Shown here: in pieces, positions 49,253 through 55,126 of the stretch
Numbering within the stretch: the first letter of the stretch is position 1
Layout of the letters: each line of letters opens with the position of its first letter
The notes under the pieces: model-generated
Told to the model about the DNA's origin: nothing
Database searches by the model: none
What the model saw: only the letters and a program-made list of their open reading frames with translations
Program-made: the position numbers and the translations under genes
Assembly (NCBI GenBank): GCA_015494585.1
Contig: WGAY01000078.1
Span: 1-55,126, forward strand
Reading direction: 5' to 3'
From: Candidatus Omnitrophota bacterium
Lineage (GTDB): Bacteria > Omnitrophota > Gorgyraeia > S143-82
DNA length: 55,126 bases

Positions 49253-50794
49253 ATGAAAAAGACAAAGAAACTACCTATAGGAGTCCAGGATTTTAGGGAG
49301 ATAAGGCAAGAAGATTATCTTTATATAGATAAGACTGAGCCGATATACAGACTCATAAGTGAGGGCAAGTATTATTTTCTCTCCCGTCCGCGTAGGTTTG
49401 GAAAAAGCCTGCTGGTATCCACGCTGAAGTACCTCTTTCAGGGTGAGAAAGAATTATTCAAGGGGCTTTATATCTATGATAAGTATGATTTCCCGAAGTA
49501 TCCGGTAATACATATGGCCTTTGGAGGAAGCAGGAGTGAGGAGAGATTGTTGAATATAATAAGGCAAAACATTGAGCGTAATAGCGATGCATTGGGGATA
49601 GAATGCCCTGACTATAAAGATGTGGCGTATTGTTTTGCCGAATTAATAGAAAAGGCCTATAAAAAATACAACCAAAAGGTTGTAATCCTGATAGACGAAT
49701 ACGATAAGCCTATCATAGACAACATAGATCAGATGGATGTAGCCAAGGAGAATCGCAATGTCTTACGCGAACTTTATACAGAGATAAAAAATAATGATCC
49801 TTATATAAAATTTGCCTTTCTGACAGGGGTGACCAAATTCTCCAAGGCAGGGATATTTTCGGGATTGAATAATCTAGAGGATATAACCCTTGAGCCAGAG
49901 TTTGGGAATCTATTAGGGATAACGCAGGCAGAATTAGAAAAGTATTTTGGCGATCTGTTCAAGGAGAACCATGTAGATTTAGAGGAAGTAAGAGAATGGT
50001 ATAACGGATATAACTTTCTGGGGGATCTGGTATATAACCCATTTGATTTATTGTTGTTCGTCAAAAAGGGCTTTAGATTTCGCAGTTACTGGTTTTCGAC
50101 GGCTACTCCTAAATTCTTGATAGATGTAATAGATAGAGGGAATTTTTATATACCAGAGATTGCGGGGTTGAGAGTAGATGAGACGTTATTAGAGAGCTTT
50201 GATATAGAAAATATGCGCCCAGAGGCGATATTATTTCAGGCGGGGTATTTGACAATAGATAAGCAGGTAATAAATGAAGAGGATGAGATAGAATATTTGT
50301 TACGATTACCGAACAAAGAAGTTAGTAGCTCCCTCTCAAAGGTATTGATAGAATATCTTGCGCAGAGCTTAAATATGGAGAAGCGCACAGGCATACACGT
50401 AGCGCTAAAACAGGGCAATGTGGATGATTTGCGGAAAGAGCTCGAATCACTATTTGCCTCACTGCCGTATCATATTCACATCAAAAATGAGATGGCAAGG
50501 CAGGAAGGCTATTATACATCGGTGATATTTGCGTATTTACAGAGCATAGCAGATAGGATAATTGGAGAAGATGTAACGAGTAAGGGAAGGGCAGATATAG
50601 TAGTAATGGTGCGGGATAAGATATATATCTTTGAGATAAAGGTAGACACAGAAGAAAGCCCGATAAAGCAGATAAAAGAGAGGCAGTATTATAAGAAGTA
50701 CGAAAATCAGAACAAGCCGATATATCTGATAGGAATAAAGATAGACAGTAAAGAGAGGAATATAGTTGGGTTTGAATGGGAGAAAAGAAACTAA
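49253..50794 (+). CDS. AAA-ATPase-like protein with C-terminal PD-(D/E)XK nuclease domain
   Basis: The 513-residue protein begins LPIGVQDFREIRQEDYLYID, typical of the AAA-ATPase-like/DUF1703 family. It has Walker A SRPRRFGKSLL (44-54, Lys51) and Walker B VVILIDEYDKPI. A C-terminal nuclease core carries ADIVVMV (Asp448) and FEIKVD (Glu461, Lys463). These proteins occur in many copies in some anaerobes and are suspected defence or mobile-DNA-linked elements, with no proven role. It stands alone. The 73 bases upstream include TGTGGGTTTTGATATTTAAG, which resembles the repeat's right arm. Confidence 0.88.
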   Translation: MKKTKKLPIGVQDFREIRQEDYLYIDKTEPIYRLISEGKYYFLSRPRRFGKSLLVSTLKYLFQGEKELFKGLYIYDKYDFPKYPVIHMAFGGSRSEERLLNIIRQNIERNSDALGIECPDYKDVAYCFAELIEKAYKKYNQKVVILIDEYDKPIIDNIDQMDVAKENRNVLRELYTEIKNNDPYIKFAFLTGVTKFSKAGIFSGLNNLEDITLEPEFGNLLGITQAELEKYFGDLFKENHVDLEEVREWYNGYNFLGDLVYNPFDLLLFVKKGFRFRSYWFSTATPKFLIDVIDRGNFYIPEIAGLRVDETLLESFDIENMRPEAILFQAGYLTIDKQVINEEDEIEYLLRLPNKEVSSSLSKVLIEYLAQSLNMEKRTGIHVALKQGNVDDLRKELESLFASLPYHIHIKNEMARQEGYYTSVIFAYLQSIADRIIGEDVTSKGRADIVVMVRDKIYIFEIKVDTEESPIKQIKERQYYKKYENQNKPIYLIGIKIDSKERNIVGFEWEKRN

Positions 50795-50843
50795 TCAGAG
50801 GCAAGAACAAATAGAATTCTAACAAAAAGGAGTAGTTTGGATT

Positions 50844-52400
50844 ATGAGGAGCAAGTATTATGTAACAACGCCTATATATTATGTAAATGCTAAGCCTCAC
50901 ATAGGCCACTCTTATACGAATATAGCCGCCGATGCAGTGGCTAGATTTTTTAGGCTTAAAGGGGTTGATACCTATTTCCTTACCGGAACCGATGAACATG
51001 GACAGAAGGTAGAAAAGGCGGCAAGAGAGGCAGAACGGCCTACACAGGAATTCGTGGATGAACTTGCTGATAAGTTTCGCGAATTATGGAGATTGCTAGA
51101 GGTTACACCGGATGACTTTATCCGTACAACAGAGGGGAGGCATATAAAGGCGGTAAAGTATGTGTTGAATTATCTATATGAGAAGGGCGATATCTATAAG
51201 GATTCTTATTCGGGATGGTACTGTGTCCCCTGCGAGACCTTCTGGACGGAAGGACAGGTTGAAAAAATCAATGGAAAGGCCGTTTGCCCTGATTGTAAGA
51301 GGCAAGTCGATGAATTGACAGAAGAAAATTATTTCTTTAGACTTTCAAAGTACCAAAATTGGCTTATTGATTACATAAGGAGCCATCCGGACTTTGTAAA
51401 GCCAGAAGGTAGGTATAACGAGGTCTTGAGCTTTCTTGAGAGGGAGAGATTAAATGACCTCTGTATATCCAGGCCAAAGTCTAGATTTTCTTGGGGGATA
51501 GATCTTCCATTTTCAGAAGAGCATATTGCCTATGTTTGGTTTGATGCACTGATAAACTATATCAGTGCATTGGGTTACCCTGAGAAGACAGAAAAACTCG
51601 AGAAATACTGGCCTGCTGATGTGCATCTCATCGGTAAAGATATCCTCCGGCAGCATGCTGTTTACTGGCCGATAATGCTCCATGCCCTTGATCTGGATAT
51701 ACCATATCAGGTATTTGCACATGGCTGGTGGCTTGTAGATAACAAGGGCCAGGCCGAAAAGATGTCGAAGTCACGCGGTAATATCGTAGATCCGTATACA
51801 ATGGTGGATGAGTTTGGGGTGGATGTATATCGCTATTTTTTGCTGCGTGAGATTCCATTGGGTGTGGACGGATTGTTTTCCTATGATTCTGTGCTGAAGA
51901 GGTATAATGGCGACCTTGCAAATGACCTGGGGAACCTGGTATACAGGATATTGTCCATGGCAGAGAAATACCTGCCCGAAGGGGTAGTTAGGTTTGAGGC
52001 TAGGCCGAAGAATAGACTGATTGAGAGTTTATTTGAACTGAAGGATAAAGTTGACCTAGAATTTTCTTCGCTTAATTTTTATGATGGCCTTGCCAGTATA
52101 TGGGAGGTAGTCAATCTGGCCAATAAATTCATAGAGGAGGAACAGCCCTGGACAATGCGGAAGGAGGGCAGGATAGAAGACCTGCAGAGGTTTATGTATA
52201 TATTGCTGGAAGTACTACGAATTATTGCCGCCTGTATTTATCCCGTTATGCCCTCTACTGCCGAGAAGATATGGCAGCAGTTAGGGATAGAGGACGATAT
52301 ATTGTCTGTTGGCTGGGAGGGAGTATTTGTATGGGGGGAAATCAAAGATGGTGCAAAGATAGAGAAATTCCCTCCCCTTTTCCCACGCCGTGAAGCATAG
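50844..52400 (+). CDS. metG: Methionyl-tRNA synthetase
   Basis: MetG charges tRNA-Met. The 518-residue protein has the class I HIGH motif (His19-His22 in KPHIGHSY), KMSKSRGN and WFDALINYISALGY. Zinc cysteines lie in CVPCETFW and CPDCKRQ. It ends after the anticodon-binding helices and lacks the C-terminal OB-fold (EMAP) dimerisation domain, as in many bacteria of this length. No T-box or SAM-box leader is visible in the 49 bases upstream. tatD follows after eight bases. Confidence 0.96.
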   Translation: MRSKYYVTTPIYYVNAKPHIGHSYTNIAADAVARFFRLKGVDTYFLTGTDEHGQKVEKAAREAERPTQEFVDELADKFRELWRLLEVTPDDFIRTTEGRHIKAVKYVLNYLYEKGDIYKDSYSGWYCVPCETFWTEGQVEKINGKAVCPDCKRQVDELTEENYFFRLSKYQNWLIDYIRSHPDFVKPEGRYNEVLSFLERERLNDLCISRPKSRFSWGIDLPFSEEHIAYVWFDALINYISALGYPEKTEKLEKYWPADVHLIGKDILRQHAVYWPIMLHALDLDIPYQVFAHGWWLVDNKGQAEKMSKSRGNIVDPYTMVDEFGVDVYRYFLLREIPLGVDGLFSYDSVLKRYNGDLANDLGNLVYRILSMAEKYLPEGVVRFEARPKNRLIESLFELKDKVDLEFSSLNFYDGLASIWEVVNLANKFIEEEQPWTMRKEGRIEDLQRFMYILLEVLRIIAACIYPVMPSTAEKIWQQLGIEDDILSVGWEGVFVWGEIKDGAKIEKFPPLFPRREA

Positions 52401-52408
52401 GGTGGTAT

Positions 52409-53182
52409 ATGAGTCTTGTCGATACGCATTGCCATCTTACATTCCCTCAATATGACCAGGATAGAGAAGAACTGATAAACCGCATATTTTCCTCTAATCT
52501 GGCCTGGGTGCTTAATGCCTGCTCCAGCCTGGAAGATATTGCGCCTATGAAGGACTTAGCTATGCGTTATCCGGATAAGATATTTCTTTCCATAGGGGTC
52601 CATCCGCATTATGTAGAAGGCCTATCTAATGAAGATTATGCCCTAATCAGAGATGAATTGGCCACATTTGACTACAAGGCAATTGGAGAGGTCGGGATAG
52701 ACCTATTCAGGAATTTGTCTCCGCTTGAGGCCCAGAAAGACACCTTTGCTAGGTTTATCCAATTGGCAAAGGAATTTGATAGGCCGATTATCGTGCATTC
52801 TAGGGAGGCAGATGAAATTGTTGTAGGGATGTTGAGAGAGGCTGGTCTGGAGGGCAGGTTTGTCGTGCATTGTTTTTCCGGCGGAGTCGACTTTGCCAGG
52901 CAGGTACTTGATATGGGGGGGATGATATCGGTTACTGGAAATATAACCTATAAGAAGTCCGATGCTATTCGTGAGGCAGTCAAATATGCGCCACTAGATA
53001 GGATTATGGCAGAGACAGATTCGCCATATCTTGCACCACAGATTATACGTGGCAAGAGAAACGATCCATCCTTTGTTCTGGAGGTCTATAAGGCGATTGC
53101 CGAGATAAAGTCAGTAGATTTGAATCGGTTAATAGATGTGTTGTATAGAAATGCATCACTGTTTTTTGGGGTTGGGTCATGA
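52409..53182 (+). CDS. tatD: TatD-family metal-dependent DNase
   Basis: The 257-residue TIM-barrel hydrolase has the metal ligands in LVDTHCHL, GEVGID, HSREAD, VHCFSGG and ETDSPYLAP. Members have 3'-5' DNase activity and may act in repair; the role is not settled. metG-tatD adjacency is very common in bacteria. Its stop overlaps the pilB start by four bases. Confidence 0.95.
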   Translation: MSLVDTHCHLTFPQYDQDREELINRIFSSNLAWVLNACSSLEDIAPMKDLAMRYPDKIFLSIGVHPHYVEGLSNEDYALIRDELATFDYKAIGEVGIDLFRNLSPLEAQKDTFARFIQLAKEFDRPIIVHSREADEIVVGMLREAGLEGRFVVHCFSGGVDFARQVLDMGGMISVTGNITYKKSDAIREAVKYAPLDRIMAETDSPYLAPQIIRGKRNDPSFVLEVYKAIAEIKSVDLNRLIDVLYRNASLFFGVGS

Positions 53183-54882
53183 TACATTCTATAGTTGATA
53201 AGATAAAGGCCAGCCTTGATACATTTGGAATAGTTCCTCTTTCTATGTGGGACGAAATAATCAGGGTGGCCAGGCAGGATAATATTTCTATTGTGTCTGC
53301 AATGCTTAAGTTGGGTATTATTTCCGATCCCGAGACAGGGCCCAAATTTGCAGATCAATGGGGAATAACCTATGTTTCTTCAATTGATAAGGAAGACATA
53401 GATTTTTCCTTGAAAGGAAAAATAGAAAAAGATGTAGCCAGGAAGTGGAAGGTTTTTCCTATAGGAATGAAGGACGATCATATCCTTATGGCTATATGTG
53501 ATCCATTGAATCTAGTCGGCGGATTGCTTGAAGATGAGATCGGATTCCCTATAGAGCCGGTATTTCTAGAGTGTAGTTTTGTGGAAGAATTGATAGAGAT
53601 TGCCTATCCTGAGAAATCCTCACCTAGTTCTATTGCCGTTGAGAGGCATAGTTCTGTGGTTCAACCTGTTGTAGGGGAGGAACTGCTAGAAGGGAACGGG
53701 TTAAATGCAGCCTATGTTTCTTCTGTTACTCCTGATTCTGAAGATGCGCCTATGATAGCCCTTATTGAGGAAATAATCCTTGGTGCCTACAAGGAGAGGG
53801 CCAGTGATATACATATAGAGCCATTTGAGGAGTGGGTGCGGGTAAGGTATCGGATAGATGGGATGTTGCATGAGATAGATAGGATATCCAAGGACCTGCA
53901 TGGGAGCATGGTGACCAGAATAAAGATAATGGCCAATATGGACATCGCTGAAAAACGCCTGCCCCAGGATGGTAGGATTCTATTTGAGAAGGGAGATGTC
54001 AATCTAGATTTGAGGGTCTCTACGATAAACACTGGTTATGGAGAGACCGTTGTTATTAGATTGTTAAACAAACAGGTCGGACTTATCTCTCTTAATGAAT
54101 TGGGTATGGAGGAGGACTTGCTGCAGGAGTTTCGAAAGATTATAAATCTGCCCTATGGGATGCTGCTAGTTACGGGTCCTACAGGCAGCGGTAAATCTAC
54201 GACACTTTACGCGGCCCTCTCGGAGATAGACCATAACCTGCGCAAGGTAATTACAGTTGAGGATCCAGTTGAATATCAGCTTTCTGGTATAAATCAGGTC
54301 CAGGTGCGACCCTTGGTTGGGCTTACCTTTGCATCTGCGCTTCGTTCCATCTTGCGTCAGGCCCCAGATGTCATACTGGTGGGAGAGATAAGGGATAGGG
54401 AGACTGCCCAGATAGCCGTACAGGCCGCCTTGACAGGCCATCTTGTGCTCTCAACCCTCCATACTAACGATGCCCCTTCTGCTATTACGCGACTTGTCGA
54501 TATGGGTGTGCCTTCTTACCTGGTGGCATCCTGTATTGCAGGTGTCCTTGCCCAGCGGCTTGTGCGAAGACTCTGTCCTGTATGCAAGGTAGAGATCTCT
54601 GAACCTCATGAAGATAACCATTCAGGTGAAGCTGTGGCCCAAAAGTTCAGACCATCGGGCTGTCAGGAATGCAAGATGACTGGGTTTAAGGGAAGGGTGG
54701 GAATATTTGAGCTTATGACAGTGGATACAGAGTTGCGAGATGTGATTGCCAGGGGTGCACCTGCTGAGGAATTGAAATATATTGCGGAGTCGAAAGGTAT
54801 GCAGACACTGCGAGACAACGCCTTTAGGAAGGTAAATGATGGGCTTACCACTGTCTCTGAAATAATGCGCGTTGTTAAGTAG
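53179..54882 (+). CDS. pilB: Type IV pilus / type II secretion assembly ATPase
   Basis: It powers pilin or pseudopilin extension. In its 567 residues the N-terminal MshEN domain (about 1-150) often binds cyclic di-GMP, fitting the three cyclases in the window. The ATPase core has GPTGSGKST (333-341, Lys339), VEDPVEYQL, ILVGEIRD and STLHTNDAPSAITRL. The zinc Cys pairs are in RLCPVCK and GCQECK. PilC, PilT or pilin genes are not seen before the window ends. PilB and GspE cannot be separated with certainty. Confidence 0.93.
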   Translation: MIHSIVDKIKASLDTFGIVPLSMWDEIIRVARQDNISIVSAMLKLGIISDPETGPKFADQWGITYVSSIDKEDIDFSLKGKIEKDVARKWKVFPIGMKDDHILMAICDPLNLVGGLLEDEIGFPIEPVFLECSFVEELIEIAYPEKSSPSSIAVERHSSVVQPVVGEELLEGNGLNAAYVSSVTPDSEDAPMIALIEEIILGAYKERASDIHIEPFEEWVRVRYRIDGMLHEIDRISKDLHGSMVTRIKIMANMDIAEKRLPQDGRILFEKGDVNLDLRVSTINTGYGETVVIRLLNKQVGLISLNELGMEEDLLQEFRKIINLPYGMLLVTGPTGSGKSTTLYAALSEIDHNLRKVITVEDPVEYQLSGINQVQVRPLVGLTFASALRSILRQAPDVILVGEIRDRETAQIAVQAALTGHLVLSTLHTNDAPSAITRLVDMGVPSYLVASCIAGVLAQRLVRRLCPVCKVEISEPHEDNHSGEAVAQKFRPSGCQECKMTGFKGRVGIFELMTVDTELRDVIARGAPAEELKYIAESKGMQTLRDNAFRKVNDGLTTVSEIMRVVK

Positions 54883-54933
54883 ATAGGAAATCTAAAAATA
54901 ATTGGAAAATTTGGGGCTTCGATTTATAATTAG

Positions 54934-55126
54934 TCCAAATTATGCAATAGGGATTAACATTGAGAATAAAGAATGGAGCATGGAGAATGGAAGGATTTTA
55001 TTTTTAAAAAAATATCCTTCATTTTCTATTCTTATTTGTTTAGGCTAGAAATAGAATGGTAGATTAGCAAAAGTAAAAGATAAGGAATTCGATGGATAAT
55101 TCGAGGATTAGGAGATTACCCATAGG
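54934..55126 (+). repeat. Intergenic repeat modules after pilB, reaching the window edge
   Basis: Module A TCCAAATTATGCAATAGGG (54934-54952) is followed by the GAATGGAG hairpin (left 54963-54995, right 55012-55037). GATTAGCAAAAGTAAAAGAT and GGATAATTCGAGG (55094-55106) come next, the diverged counterpart of TATAATCCGGG. A GGAG follows at 55111, so a further gene probably starts just beyond the window. Confidence 0.6.

Noticed and set aside
1-55126. tRNA, rRNA, tmRNA or CRISPR arrays
   Set aside because: The gaps were read for T-loop signatures and regularly spaced repeats; none was found. The dispersed repeats are not regularly spaced.

Overview
The window is a gene-dense, moderately AT-rich stretch of bacterial chromosome. 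I recognise about 57 protein-coding genes, nearly all on the + strand. Many neighbours overlap start-to-stop (ATGA or TGATG) and most starts have strong GGAGG-type ribosome sites. No rRNA, tRNA, CRISPR array, phage gene or transposase was recognised. An LpxL-like acyltransferase, LolA-like protein, dTDP-deoxysugar genes, PilB-type ATPase and many exported proteins indicate a Gram-negative (diderm) cell. Flavin-dependent ThyX, an Ogg2 glycosylase, Thi4, an EF4 gene and secreted proteins with a YPSPYG-type N-terminus suggest an uncultivated candidate-phylum lineage, Omnitrophota-like at a guess. I cannot fix the taxonomy from this sequence.

Layout. Positions 1-132 are the tail of an SDR epimerase. 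410-6677 holds rfbACB, proA, nadD, accD and a MalK-type ATPase. 6670-11437 holds two membrane GAF/GGDEF cyclases and a nuclease-less RecB/UvrD-like helicase. 11527-17821 runs from a coiled-coil protein through a PAP2-like protein, an L,D-transpeptidase, accA, thyX, a small membrane protein and era to a TrmA/RlmD methylase. 17905-19023 is an orphan FliK-like/FlhB-tail pair. 19240-23207 is an unusual operon: an exported protein, MtnA, a phosphoglucose-isomerase-like SIS protein, a class II aldolase and an acylphosphatase. 23689-29040 has dapB, a helicase-dead priA, smpB, a lysine-rich peptide, a Cys-rich MopE-like exported protein, an FKBP and an RRM protein. 29131-30890 (- strand) has pabA and a soluble GAF-GGDEF. 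30981-40389 has mrp, a pabB-pabC fusion, hflX, ruvC, an m5C methylase, a deacetylase, yebC, ogg, an Lrp regulator and a large exported protein. 40434-47251 has lepA, transaldolase, thi4 and a glycolipid-type cluster (GT28, acyltransferase-GT2 fusion, LolA-like). 47617-54882 has an Na+ symporter, an AAA/PD-(D/E)XK protein, metG, tatD and pilB.

The most interesting items are: (i) the mtnA/PGI-like/aldolase/acylphosphatase operon, which looks like a variant 5-deoxysugar or methylthioribose salvage route; (ii) a PriA that keeps its eight zinc cysteines but has lost every helicase motif; (iii) a Thi4 with Thr at the sulfur-donor position; (iv) a family of composite intergenic repeats, four of which end just upstream of a gene (or of the window edge) with a TATAATCC-like promoter box; and (v) an acyltransferase-glycosyltransferase fusion between a GT28 enzyme and a LolA-like carrier.

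All family names come from reading translated motifs by eye. No database search or structure prediction was run.
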